Source: Legionella sp. MW5194
GTDB taxonomy: Bacteria; Pseudomonadota; Gammaproteobacteria; Legionellales; Legionellaceae
Assembly (NCBI RefSeq): GCF_016864235.1
Contig: NZ_CP045732.1
Coordinates: forward strand, 310,001 to 374,000
Length of the DNA stretch: 64,000 nucleotides
Direction of reading: 5' to 3'
Shown: positions 16,953 through 25,529 of the stretch, one piece after another
Numbering within the stretch: the stretch's first letter is position 1
Layout of the letters: each line of letters opens with the position of its first letter
The notes under the pieces: model-generated
Seen by the model: the letters and a program-made list of their open reading frames with translations, nothing else
Database searches by the model: none
Told to the model about the DNA's origin: nothing
Made by a program: the position numbers and the translations under genes

Positions 16953-18689
16953 GTGAGTTTACCTCCTGTAACCCGAAAAGCGACATTAAAGGTAATTGCC
17001 AAGGCCAAAAAGGCGGGTATTAACCTGAATAAACTAGTTCCTGCTGTTTTTTTAGAGGAATCAGACAGCTCAAAGTCTGAGCCTGCAAAGGCTGGGCTTC
17101 AGGATTTACAAGGGTTGTTTGCGCTCACGTCTCAAAAGATGAAAGATAAAGAGCGGTACTATGTTGAAGCGCTGATTGCAGCCCACTTAAAAGACATGGA
17201 GAAAGCGTTACAAGTCAATAAAATTGCAGAAAAGAAAAAGTCCAATTGGTTTAACAAGCTCAAACTCATTCTTTTGGTTGTTGCGGGCACCGTCTTTTTT
17301 GGTTGTGAAGGTTTCGATGGCATCACCGCTTTATTGGGTATTTTTAATCTGCCTACGGTGGGTATTTTTGTCGCCGGTACAGTCTTTTCAGTTCTGTCCA
17401 TTCTGGTTTTTTATGCGTTTGACTTAGTCGAGATCTCCCATAATCTGGGTGTGAATTTGAAAAGCGCGCCGAAGATGGTTGATCTCTACATCAAAGAACT
17501 TGAGTCCATTAAGGCACTGCGTATAAAAATTAATTCAGAATGGCGCAAGAAGCAAGCCTCTGAGGAACTTGAAGAATACATACAGTTGATCGAGGCTTTA
17601 AAGGCACATCGGGAAGAAATTTTAAAAGACGCAGAAACGTTGAAAAAGTCATTGGAGAGGCCGGTCCTTAAAGCCGCCAAATTGGTGACAGCGGCAATCA
17701 CCGGGGTCATTTTTTTCAGCGGTGGTTTTTTTGCGGGCCAAACAGTGGCTTTAGCCATTGCCGGCGCTATTGGAGCCAGCGTTTCCGCCACGTTCTGGCC
17801 TATTATTTTAGTCAGTGTGGGCGTTGGTCTGGCAGCACTTGCCGTCTACTGGTTTGTCGAGCGTCCCGGTATTGAAAACCTCATTGGTCGAATGATTGGA
17901 CTTGATAAAGAAAAAATTGATAAGTTAACTGATAAATCAGAGAATCACGATGAAAATCTGGAAATGCAGAGCCTGCTTGATAACATCAACCATCAAAAAA
18001 ATCAATTAACAGTTGTTTCACGTACTCAAGAGGAACTTGATAAAGAAAAGAGTGCTCAAGTAGGCGCAAATGAAACCATTGGCAGACTAAAAAAAGACGT
18101 GGAGCATTTCCGTACCCACAACAATGAATTGGTTATCGACAACGAACGTCTGGGAAAAAATCTGACTCAGGCAAGCGAAGAAATGCAGAAAGTCATTTTT
18201 GAAAAAGAAAAGGCAACCGATGCAGCAGTTGATAGGGGAAACCAGCTTAAAGAGGCTCAGGAAAAATTAAAGGAAATGGAGGAAACCAAAAAGCTGCTCG
18301 AAAAAACGAGACAAGAAAATCTAAGATTACAGTCCGCTTTGGAAAAGGAAACACAGCGTGTTAATGAATTAGGTAACGCGTTGGGTCTTGAAAAGAAAGC
18401 AAAAGGCAAGCTTGAACAAAAAGTGTCACAGTTGGAATTGGCTCTTTTAAGACCGGATGCCGAACCAATTCGTGTTCCGGTAGAAAAACCCACTAATGTC
18501 TTATCGGCAGAATCAGTCGAGTTGGCCGATGAGAAGAAAAAACCAAATCCACTGGATGAGAAAAAAGAATCACCTTTAGTGGCGCTAAGCCTGTTTCCTA
18601 CTGCCCAGACCAAACCCGCTTTATCCGCTGCCGTGGTCAATGCCACTTATACCCGTGAACAAGCCAGCAACAACCAGGTGTTCACCTAA
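16953..18689 (+). CDS. Unknown membrane/coiled-coil protein with PmrA-type promoter, candidate Dot/Icm effector
   Basis: I do not recognise this 578-residue protein. It starts at GTG behind TGGAG (16941-16945). The layout is a basic N-terminus, hydrophobic hairpin at about 103-160, charged helices at about 185-235, a second hydrophobic hairpin at about 245-303, then a long coiled coil rich in Lys/Glu/Gln (about 330-500) and a Pro/Ser tail ending SNNQVFT. There is no signal peptide. Hairpins with cytosolic-facing coiled coils suit an effector placed in host membranes. The upstream PmrA-like box supports Dot/Icm-linked expression. Its stop overlaps that of the convergent gene by 4 nt (CTAA). 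Confidence 0.62.
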   Translation: MSLPPVTRKATLKVIAKAKKAGINLNKLVPAVFLEESDSSKSEPAKAGLQDLQGLFALTSQKMKDKERYYVEALIAAHLKDMEKALQVNKIAEKKKSNWFNKLKLILLVVAGTVFFGCEGFDGITALLGIFNLPTVGIFVAGTVFSVLSILVFYAFDLVEISHNLGVNLKSAPKMVDLYIKELESIKALRIKINSEWRKKQASEELEEYIQLIEALKAHREEILKDAETLKKSLERPVLKAAKLVTAAITGVIFFSGGFFAGQTVALAIAGAIGASVSATFWPIILVSVGVGLAALAVYWFVERPGIENLIGRMIGLDKEKIDKLTDKSENHDENLEMQSLLDNINHQKNQLTVVSRTQEELDKEKSAQVGANETIGRLKKDVEHFRTHNNELVIDNERLGKNLTQASEEMQKVIFEKEKATDAAVDRGNQLKEAQEKLKEMEETKKLLEKTRQENLRLQSALEKETQRVNELGNALGLEKKAKGKLEQKVSQLELALLRPDAEPIRVPVEKPTNVLSAESVELADEKKKPNPLDEKKESPLVALSLFPTAQTKPALSAAVVNATYTREQASNNQVFT

Positions 18690-19432
18690 CAGCACTCGGA
18701 ACTCATTAAATGAGGCGAGTTAGTCACCACCTGCCGGATACCATGGCCTATGGTGGCCAGGTTAAGCGGCAGGTAAACCAATAGGGAGTGGCCTTTGCGG
18801 TACTCGGGATTGATGCTGTGATAATAATCTGTCAATTCATTCTGCTCAACAAGCGGCAACTCGGGATCAAGGACCGCCAATTGATTGGTGATTACCATGG
18901 GATGATGGTCGGCTGATTGCCAGTGATTGCATGCCTTGAGCTTGTTTACCAATTGAAGAATCGACCCGGGAACAGGTTTTTGCGGTCGCGGATAGTATAT
19001 CTCGCTCATGGTCGACAAAAACTGGTACTTGGTTGGTGTATTGACATTGGAGAAAAACACCAGTTCCTGCTCAGGGTGACTCAATTTGTACTTCATGGCC
19101 TGAATGAGTCCGATTTTGGCCGCACTGTAACAAATATTCAGCCGTTGATCATGGTAAGTCCCGCCTAGAAAAACAATGTAGTCTCTGGCATCCATGCAAA
19201 ACAGTTGCCGGTAAACGCGCATAAAGCCGATTATACGATCATGATGCCCATAAAAAACAGCCAAATCACCTGGCTTGCCGGCTCCTAAAACAGCATTATT
19301 GAACTGCATGGCATCCGGAATCAGGTAATGCTTGCGGGTGAATCGTTCCAGATTTTGAACAAGCAGCGAAGGCAATGCTTCTCCCTGCTCCGTACTGAAC
19401 AAGTCAGTCCGTAGAATAGCTCCCGTGTCCAT
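18686..19432 (-). CDS. Unrecognised 248-residue protein
   Basis: Function not recognised. The protein is soluble-looking, without signal peptide or membrane segments, rich in aromatic residues and His, and ends in Cys-Cys. The segment near residues 60-115 (FYGHHDRIIGFMRVYRQ, then GGTYHDQRLN, then a helix rich in small residues) loosely resembles the beta-bulge and cofactor-loop region of GNAT acyltransferases, which is only a suggestion. It has its own promoter and a strong SD (GGGAGGG), so it is likely a real expressed gene. It is monocistronic. Confidence 0.65.
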   Translation of the reverse strand: MDTGAILRTDLFSTEQGEALPSLLVQNLERFTRKHYLIPDAMQFNNAVLGAGKPGDLAVFYGHHDRIIGFMRVYRQLFCMDARDYIVFLGGTYHDQRLNICYSAAKIGLIQAMKYKLSHPEQELVFFSNVNTPTKYQFLSTMSEIYYPRPQKPVPGSILQLVNKLKACNHWQSADHHPMVITNQLAVLDPELPLVEQNELTDYYHSINPEYRKGHSLLVYLPLNLATIGHGIRQVVTNSPHLMSSECC

Positions 19433-19464
19433 TTTCCCTCCCTGGAAAAAGACATAAAGGATTT

Positions 19465-19494
19465 ACTATAGTAATGCCTCTTCAAAAAAGTCAA
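19465..19494 (-). promoter_or_regulatory. Promoter of the 248-residue protein gene
   Basis: On the minus strand TTGACT (19489-19494) and TATAGT (19465-19470) are separated by 18 bp. The -35 overlaps the 3' end of hda, so the gene can be expressed apart from the upstream pgsA-hda pair. The leader to the ATG at 19432 is about 25 nt. Confidence 0.65.
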
Positions 19495-20180
19495 ACGCCG
19501 AGTATTTTTTTTACGAAAGGGACAGTAATTCGTCTTTGTGCGGCCAACGATGCTTCATCGAGTTTATCCAGGATGCGTTGTAATTCATGCATGTTACGTC
19601 CGCAGCGATTAATCAAAAAAAGCGCAACGCTGCTGTTTAAGTGAAATCCCCGCTTCTCGGCCTGTTGTTGCAAAGCGCTGATTTTCAATTCATCATTTAA
19701 TTCCCTAAGCTGCAGCACCAATCCCCAGGCAAGGCGTGAACGCAAATCGGGCAATTGAATGGGGGACGATGCTGGAGGGTGCTGTCCGCTGATTAATAGC
19801 GTTGCTTCCGTTCGATCGCGAACCTGATTGTAAAGATGAAACAAGGCTTCTTCCCAGGCCGCATCCCCGGCTATCGCATCAATATTATCCAAGGCGATTA
19901 AATCATGGTCTGCCATGCCTTCAATACTGGCTGGCCCCCATTCTTTTAAGACATCCAATGGAAGATAGATAGCCTGAGAATGCAATTGACAACAGGCTTG
20001 CAGCAAATGGGATTTACCGCATCCCTTCGCTCCCCAGAGGTAGAGAAAGCGTTCCCCTTTGCCGTTTAACATGGCTTCAATCTGCTGCCTGATTAAACGG
20101 TTTTCCTCACCCCAGCAAAAGGTTGTTAAATTGGCTTGGTGATTTAATTGAATGGCTAAGGCTAACTGCTGATTATTCAT
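19491..20180 (-). CDS. hda: DnaA regulatory inactivator Hda
   Basis: A short DnaA-like AAA+ protein of 229 residues (E. coli Hda is about 233-248). Walker A GAKGCGKS is at residues 50-57, Walker B (LIALDNID) near 96, and the DnaA-type sensor region follows. The N-terminal QLALAIQL is in the position of the beta-clamp-binding motif. With the sliding clamp, Hda stimulates ATP hydrolysis by DnaA after initiation and so prevents re-initiation. The C-terminal DNA-binding domain of DnaA is absent, as expected. Its start overlaps the pgsA stop by 4 nt. Confidence 0.92.
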   Translation of the reverse strand: MNNQQLALAIQLNHQANLTTFCWGEENRLIRQQIEAMLNGKGERFLYLWGAKGCGKSHLLQACCQLHSQAIYLPLDVLKEWGPASIEGMADHDLIALDNIDAIAGDAAWEEALFHLYNQVRDRTEATLLISGQHPPASSPIQLPDLRSRLAWGLVLQLRELNDELKISALQQQAEKRGFHLNSSVALFLINRCGRNMHELQRILDKLDEASLAAQRRITVPFVKKILGV

Positions 20181-20746
20181 TGAGGCGAACGGTTGGCAAT
20201 ACAGGCTTTCCTACTCCAGGTCCAGACATAATGAATGTAAGTGGCTGTTGTAGTTATGGCAGTCAGGATGATTAAGGTCTGAATTAAATAATCAGTAATG
20301 GGAAAAAAAGCCAGCTCGAAAAGACAAACAGTAACCAATGCCAGCTGTAAAGTGGTGTTGATTTTACTGAGTCCGGTAGGCTCAAAATCCAACTGACGCT
20401 GCACAAACAAATACCAGGCCAAGACGCCCATCGAAATAGTGAAATCCCGTAAAAAAACCAGAATAACCAACCACCAGGGCAGTTGCCCAATCAAGGCTAA
20501 GGAAATAAAGCTGGAGGCAATTAATAGTTTATCCGCCAGTGGATCAATGAACGAGCCCAAAAGGCTCTGCCAGCTGAAATGCCTCGCCAGCCAGCCGTCA
20601 AAGCCATCGGTAAATCCGGCAAGCATGAACACGTAAAAGGCTATCGGGTAATTTTTACGATAAAGATAAACCAAAAAAGGAATAATCAATATCAGCCGTA
20701 ATACGGTCAATGCATTAGGAATATGTTTTAGTATCGGGTGAGACAC
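20177..20746 (-). CDS. pgsA: CDP-alcohol phosphatidyltransferase, PgsA-like
   Basis: Inner-membrane protein of 189 residues with the complete CDP-alcohol phosphatidyltransferase signature DG-x2-AR-x8-G-x3-D-x3-D (from DGWLARH to DPLADK, near residues 49-71) and about five hydrophobic helices. The best fit is CDP-diacylglycerol-glycerol-3-phosphate 3-phosphatidyltransferase, which makes phosphatidylglycerol phosphate. A cardiolipin-synthase-type CAP enzyme cannot be excluded. The start is GTG with no clear SD. The gene overlaps hda by 4 nt. Confidence 0.84.
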   Translation of the reverse strand: MSHPILKHIPNALTVLRLILIIPFLVYLYRKNYPIAFYVFMLAGFTDGFDGWLARHFSWQSLLGSFIDPLADKLLIASSFISLALIGQLPWWLVILVFLRDFTISMGVLAWYLFVQRQLDFEPTGLSKINTTLQLALVTVCLFELAFFPITDYLIQTLIILTAITTTATYIHYVWTWSRKACIANRSPQ

Positions 20747-20777
20747 AATAATTTATTGACCTTTTGTTTTTGGCCAG

Positions 20778-20800
20778 CAAAAGCAAGGCTGCGCCTTGCT
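20778..20800 (-). terminator. Intrinsic terminator after lbtC
   Basis: On the minus strand AGCAAGGC (plus 20793-20800) and GCCTTGCT (plus 20782-20789) form an 8-bp stem with a 3-nt loop, followed by a short T run (plus 20779-20782). It lies 28-50 bp past the lbtC stop and before pgsA, separating the iron-regulated operon from the housekeeping pair. Confidence 0.6.
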
Positions 20801-20827
20801 GCCACGATTCTATTATCGCCCTCAAGT

Positions 20828-22024
20828 TTATACAATCCTGCCGCGACTGTCACCTTGTTGCGAAGGTGATTTGTTAGGCGAAAGACCGGAGCCTGTTATT
20901 AAACTGCAAATCCCAATCAAGCTCATCAGGCACATAAACGGCACAACACGCTGAATACTGAGCAGGCTGCTGATTAAACTGAATAGCGCGGAACACGCAA
21001 ACTGACAGAACAGGGTCAATGCCAGTGCGGTGGCCATGTGCCGCGGAAAAGGACGTACCGACGCGGCGGTGCTCGATGCGACGATAAAACCTGTGCCGAA
21101 ATAATACACCATCATGGGTAAAATGAAGAGAAATCCGAGGCTGGCATCCATCCATGAAAAGAAAACCATCAGCAAGGCGCTGGCAGCAAAAAAACGCACG
21201 CCCAGCATCACCAGTTGGGCGCTACTGAAATAACGGATAAGCCAGCCGCAAGCCCCTGTTCCCAGCAAGTGCATGATGGCCATGAGTGTTTTAATGGTGC
21301 CATACTGGCTGACGCTCAATCCCCCGCCCTGGATTAAAATAAAGGACGCGCTGGTATTAAATGCCGATTCGCCGGCCATCATAAAAGCCGATACAAGCAG
21401 GTAACGCACAAACAGGGCGTTGTGAAAAACCAGGTTAATTGTTTGCCGCAACGTCAAAGCACCGCTTGGTGCAGTGTGGGTTTCGTCGATGCGGGCAGTA
21501 AGGCATAACAACAATAATCCATAAGCGGCCATGATGAGCATGGCAGTCTGCCAGGGCCAATACTGATGGATACGCCCGCCTATAAAAGGCAGAAAGCAGA
21601 TAAACAAACCGGCTAACGAAAATAAAAAAGCAAATTGCCGGGTAGCTTTTTGTTCATCATGGGTGTCATTCACCATCGCCCGACCCATGAGCAAGGTGGC
21701 GCCTACCGCAACGCCCTGAATAAAACGGCACGAAAGGAAAAAAAGCGCGGAATGACTGAATGAACAAAGCCAGTTACTGAGGGTGTAAAGTAATAGGCCT
21801 GAGATAAAGATAGGCTTACGGCCAAAGCGCTCTGACAGTTGGCTCCATAATAGCATGCTGACCGCTTTACCGGCTAAAAAAAAACTGATGGTTAATTGGG
21901 CGACCCGTGGGGACACGTTAAAAAAAGCAGCCAGTTGCGGCAATGCCGGGGTTATAAAATGGATGCTCATATTGCCCAGGAACCAGGTCAATAAAATCAT
22001 GATCCAGGCTGATTTTCTCATCAT
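20828..22024 (-). CDS. lbtC: MFS transporter, LbtC-like (legiobactin uptake)
   Basis: The 398-residue major facilitator has 12 predicted helices and the loop 2-3 motif LWSQLSERFGRKP, in the Bcr/CflA-like branch. It is the third gene of a three-gene operon whose first gene is an NIS siderophore synthetase, and its ATG overlaps the lbtB stop by 4 nt. In L. pneumophila lbtC encodes an inner-membrane MFS protein needed to use legiobactin. Assignment as importer rather than exporter comes from gene order only. Confidence 0.72.
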   Translation of the reverse strand: MMRKSAWIMILLTWFLGNMSIHFITPALPQLAAFFNVSPRVAQLTISFFLAGKAVSMLLWSQLSERFGRKPIFISGLLLYTLSNWLCSFSHSALFFLSCRFIQGVAVGATLLMGRAMVNDTHDEQKATRQFAFLFSLAGLFICFLPFIGGRIHQYWPWQTAMLIMAAYGLLLLCLTARIDETHTAPSGALTLRQTINLVFHNALFVRYLLVSAFMMAGESAFNTSASFILIQGGGLSVSQYGTIKTLMAIMHLLGTGACGWLIRYFSSAQLVMLGVRFFAASALLMVFFSWMDASLGFLFILPMMVYYFGTGFIVASSTAASVRPFPRHMATALALTLFCQFACSALFSLISSLLSIQRVVPFMCLMSLIGICSLITGSGLSPNKSPSQQGDSRGRIV

Positions 22025-23217
22025 GGCACCTCAACAGCGGACTGGAGTGGAGATCGGTGCGGCAGCAGCACGGCCGAGGCAATCAAGGCCATCACGGCAT
22101 AAAGCGCGGCAACCACTAAAAACAATTGCGCAAGGGACATAAACCCAGCCAGATACCCACCAAGGCAAAGACCCGTTAAATTACCGAGTTTGGCTAACGA
22201 GTTGGCCACGCCCAGGGCATAGCCCTGTTGTGGATGCCTGTCACTGATTAGGGTAAACAAGGCAGGTAAAAGTGCTGCAAGCACCACGCCCCAAAGAAGA
22301 CGCAGACTAATCAGGCTGAACCGGTTAATAAACAAACCCTGTGCCAGCAGGGTGAGTGCACCCAATAAGGAAAAGCCTAATAAATAATATTTAATCCGTT
22401 CCGGGTGTAGACGGCATTGATCAAATTGCCGCCCGCACCACTCCGAAACCAGAAGCATTGACACGGCAGGGAGAGAATAAAGCAGGCCGATGAACACGGC
22501 ATCCGCGTTAAGCAAGCGGGCAATCGCCACCGAAAAGACGGGATCAGTTAAACATTTGGCCATTTGAGTCAATAGAATCAATAGACCAATGACGCTGGTA
22601 AAAAGTCTTAAGGAGATGAACGGCGCGCCTTTTTTCAGGGGGAAATTGACCTGTTGGCAGCCTGAGTCCGGCAACTGCTTTTGCATGACCAGTGCCGTCA
22701 TCAGACTGAGCAGCAAGGCAGTACTGTAGAGACCGCGATAACCGGTGTACGTCAGGCATAAACCGCCAACAAGGCCTGCGATGGTGGTGGCGACGGCTTT
22801 GGCGGATTGCAGACGCGCCAATTGCCGGCTTTTACGGTGCCAGTCGCAGAGGGATAGGGCATAGGTCTGCATGGCGACAATGAATCCCGCAAAGCCGCCT
22901 TGAATAACACGGACAATGAGGATGGCTGAAGCCGAATTGGCAGCAAGCATCAAACCCTGACAGAAAACCAGGGCCCAGGCCGCCCGCATTAACATCCGTT
23001 TGTATCCCCAGCGATCCGCCAGCCGACCCCACAAAGGCCCCATGATAATGTTGGCTACCATGGGCAGTGCCAGAGCCAAGGTGCTGTAAATAACGGCGGC
23101 TTTAAGGGAACTGGATTGGCTTGCAACCAGCAGGGGAAGAAACGGGTTTGTCATTTCCATCGCAAGCAGCATAACGAACTGGCTTACGAGAAGGATCCAT
23201 TCTAAACGCTTGCTCAT
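22021..23217 (-). CDS. lbtB: MFS transporter, LbtB-like (legiobactin export)
   Basis: The 398-residue, 12-helix major facilitator carries the GxLaDrxGxkr-type loop as GPLWGRLADRWGYKRM. Its start overlaps the lbtA stop and its stop overlaps the lbtC start, both by 4 nt, so the three are probably translationally coupled. In L. pneumophila the middle gene of lbtABC is proposed to export legiobactin. The sequence shows an MFS efflux-type protein; the substrate is inferred from the adjacent synthetase. Confidence 0.74.
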   Translation of the reverse strand: MSKRLEWILLVSQFVMLLAMEMTNPFLPLLVASQSSSLKAAVIYSTLALALPMVANIIMGPLWGRLADRWGYKRMLMRAAWALVFCQGLMLAANSASAILIVRVIQGGFAGFIVAMQTYALSLCDWHRKSRQLARLQSAKAVATTIAGLVGGLCLTYTGYRGLYSTALLLSLMTALVMQKQLPDSGCQQVNFPLKKGAPFISLRLFTSVIGLLILLTQMAKCLTDPVFSVAIARLLNADAVFIGLLYSLPAVSMLLVSEWCGRQFDQCRLHPERIKYYLLGFSLLGALTLLAQGLFINRFSLISLRLLWGVVLAALLPALFTLISDRHPQQGYALGVANSLAKLGNLTGLCLGGYLAGFMSLAQLFLVVAALYAVMALIASAVLLPHRSPLQSAVEVP

Positions 23218-24944
23218 GAGAATGAACTCAATGGGTTGGCGACAAAGGTAAACAAGTCATCCTGGTTTCCTTGCAGCCGCATGGATAACAGGCTTTTATG
23301 TGGCCATGGCCTGACTAGAATTTTTTGATAATACCAATCAGCAAGAGCAGCTGAAACCGTGGGAGCCAGTTCGGCGAACAAACGCTTTAATTCGGTACTT
23401 GCCTGGTGCCATAATTCACAGGCTGCAACCTGACCCTGTTGATGAAGAACCGCGATCACATGGGCCAGATTGCTTTGCAGATTGCCATGGATGAATTTAT
23501 CGCACACCACGTCAAGCTGAGGGCTGGCTAAGGTTGAGTCGGGATGCAAACGGGGTTTGGCGACGTGGTCGTAAACCGGGTGGGTGGCCAGGCGGATTCC
23601 CCCAAGGTCACGTATAACCAGGGCTGAAGGCAGGTGATCGTCAAAACGGATTAAGGTATTTTGCTGGTGGCTTTCCATGGCAATGCCGTAGTGCATCATC
23701 AGATGCAGTTGGCCGGCAAGCACCAGGCGGCAGTAAACAGTAAAATACTCACGCAGCGACAGACCACTGGCTTCAATGATTTCAAGCAGCAAAGGATGGG
23801 ATTCTGCAGGTGATTTGGTCAGAAGTGCGGCAAGCGGGATTAAGCGTTGTGTTTCATGCTGCACAAAAGCAACCGGGTTTTCCCGCAGCAGTAGCGCGGT
23901 CTGATTTCGTTGATGGGAGGGGATAGCGGCATGATTGACATTGATTCCAGCGAGGTCACCGGCTAAAAAAAGTGTCCCTCGATAGTCATCGTGTCTCTGC
24001 AGTAGTTCCTTAATCCAGGAGGATAAGACAGGGCCGTTGTCCACCGAAGCCGGAGAAACGGTTCGCAGCGCCGAGGTGGTGTGCACCGCGGCTGCCAACT
24101 TTAAATGGCCGCTTTTGTCGCCTTGCGTCATCATGGTGCGAAAAGACATGGAAGGGCGCGTGAGTTGATGATAAGGAATTAAAAGTAATTCTTTATTATC
24201 GAGTAGGGTAGCACACAGGCTCTGAATTTTATTACGCCATTGCCAGGGATGGATGGGCAATGGGTAATAGTCTTCTGGATTCATCTGATTAAAGCAGAGA
24301 TTATCCCGCCAGCGTTGATATTCATGGGGAAACTGACGTTGCAGCAGGGACTGATAATCCATGCGGCCATGGCTTACGTAAGCCCGATCGCGCCGTAACG
24401 CGCCCCAATGGATGGCCACCCGGGCATTGAATTCTGGCGAATATTGCATGACTTCGCGACGGTTAAATCCGATTTTACAACGAAAATTGGGATGATGAGG
24501 ATGGCCTGAGCACCCCCATTGCTCCAGCAGCTCCATGCTCTCTTGTGTGCCACGTTGATTTAGCCAGTTCCAGAACGTTTGGCCATGGAGCTGCCTTTTT
24601 AAATCGGCCTGCCAGCGTTGACGATAGGCTAAGGCCAGTGCTTCATTGGCGATGCTTTCATTGAGTTCCTGACGCAAGGTCTGCCAGTGATAAAAGGCGC
24701 TGGCCGGGTGAGTCTGTTTCATTCTGTCTTTCAATAAATCAAGCCAATCATGAACATGATGGCTTGGAGGGGCTAAAACCAGTTGTTCCAGGTTAGCCGC
24801 CTGTTTAAGACGCTGCAGGCAGTCACGGTGAGCGACCGTGATGTAATGATCCACGGCGCTTTGCGGAAGGCCGATGCCTACCTCAAATAACAGGAAGCGT
24901 AATTGATGACTTAAATCATGAAAATTACCGTATGCAAGTGCCAT
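23214..24944 (-). CDS. lbtA: NIS siderophore synthetase, LbtA-like (IucA/IucC family)
   Basis: The 576-residue protein has the IucA/IucC layout: a family N-terminal region with HPHHPNFRCKIGF (ATP/citrate-site region), the HPWQW motif, the SFRTMMT core motif near 265, and the FhuF-like C-terminal region with MMHYGIAMESHQQN and LVIRDLGG. Such enzymes condense carboxylates such as citrate with amines or alcohols in an ATP-dependent way. A Fur box lies inside its promoter and two MFS genes follow, matching the legiobactin operon lbtABC. The closely related aerobactin or rhizoferrin synthetases are alternative products. Confidence 0.85.
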   Translation of the reverse strand: MALAYGNFHDLSHQLRFLLFEVGIGLPQSAVDHYITVAHRDCLQRLKQAANLEQLVLAPPSHHVHDWLDLLKDRMKQTHPASAFYHWQTLRQELNESIANEALALAYRQRWQADLKRQLHGQTFWNWLNQRGTQESMELLEQWGCSGHPHHPNFRCKIGFNRREVMQYSPEFNARVAIHWGALRRDRAYVSHGRMDYQSLLQRQFPHEYQRWRDNLCFNQMNPEDYYPLPIHPWQWRNKIQSLCATLLDNKELLLIPYHQLTRPSMSFRTMMTQGDKSGHLKLAAAVHTTSALRTVSPASVDNGPVLSSWIKELLQRHDDYRGTLFLAGDLAGINVNHAAIPSHQRNQTALLLRENPVAFVQHETQRLIPLAALLTKSPAESHPLLLEIIEASGLSLREYFTVYCRLVLAGQLHLMMHYGIAMESHQQNTLIRFDDHLPSALVIRDLGGIRLATHPVYDHVAKPRLHPDSTLASPQLDVVCDKFIHGNLQSNLAHVIAVLHQQGQVAACELWHQASTELKRLFAELAPTVSAALADWYYQKILVRPWPHKSLLSMRLQGNQDDLFTFVANPLSSFS

Positions 24945-24974
24945 AGTCTGAATTCCATCAACAAAGATGGATTA

Positions 24975-25004
24975 AATATAAATGATAATCATTCTCATTT
25001 TCAA
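24975..25004 (-). promoter_or_regulatory. lbtA promoter with internal Fur box
   Basis: On the minus strand TTGAAA (24999-25004) and TATATT (24975-24980) are separated by 18 bp. The spacer contains TGATAATCATTCTCA (24983-24997, as read on plus), one mismatch from the 7-1-7 Fur consensus. Fur bound here would block RNA polymerase, giving iron-repressed expression of lbtABC. Confidence 0.82.
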
Positions 25005-25159
25005 GAGAGATTTCATGGTATCGGAACTATTCTCCTCGCATTCCTCGCGAAGTACGAGGAATGTCACCAGAGGGGACTTACGCAGCCTATCCACGGGGGA
25101 CTGTGTAAAGGTCCTCCTCTCTGGAGAAGGGGTTAGGAAAGAGTCCTGCGAGGCTGCGT
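25005..25159. repeat. Non-coding segment with nested inverted repeats between lbtA and yhbY
   Basis: There are two inverted repeats: CATTCCTCG (25039-25047) with CGAGGAATG (25055-25063), and ACGCAGCCT (25080-25088) with AGGCTGCGT (25151-25159). The second pair encloses a purine-rich segment containing CCTCTCTGGAGAAGGGG (about 25113-25129), reminiscent of the palindrome at 3719-3739. Short overlapping frames here show no protein features. It may terminate yhbY transcription or be a remnant of a dispersed palindromic repeat. Confidence 0.45.
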
Positions 25160-25426
25160 TCAATCGTCCTTTTTGCGGTAAATCACAGCCGTATTGCCAA
25201 TGACCTGAATGAGTTCGGCCTGCAAGGCGTCACAGAGATCGTGAATCATGACTTCACGATCTTCCTTTTCAGCGCCATTAATTTTTACTTTAATCAGTTC
25301 ATGCGCATCAAGGGCGTGGCTGGTTTCTTCAATAACGGGAGGGGTCAACCCCTTGGCACCAATCAAGATGACGGGTTTTAAATGATGGGCTTTGGCTTTT
25401 AGGGCCTGTTTAAACGCAGAGTTCAC
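25160..25426 (-). CDS. yhbY: CRM-domain ribosome-associated RNA-binding protein YhbY
   Basis: An 88-residue single CRM domain (E. coli YhbY is 97) with the GxxG loop as IGAKGLTPPV near residues 22-31 and the characteristic AHELIKVKI strand. YhbY associates with pre-50S particles and takes part in large-subunit assembly. It is divergent from rlmE, the common arrangement, with the two sharing a 103-bp intergenic region. Its 3' end meets the inverted-repeat segment beside the lbt operon. Confidence 0.95.
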   Translation of the reverse strand: MNSAFKQALKAKAHHLKPVILIGAKGLTPPVIEETSHALDAHELIKVKINGAEKEDREVMIHDLCDALQAELIQVIGNTAVIYRKKDD

Positions 25427-25529
25427 TCGGGGATCCTGAGAAAATAAATGGCGAATTATTGCACGTTTTGCTGGGAAAAGGTAGTAAATTTAAGTATGAT
25501 AGGCTGAGTTTTCCATTTCATTTTTCAGT

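Noticed and set aside
24918-25203. Several short overlapping frames on both strands at the lbt-yhbY junction
   Set aside because: They cross the lbtA promoter, the Fur box and inverted repeats, and show no protein-like features or RBS.
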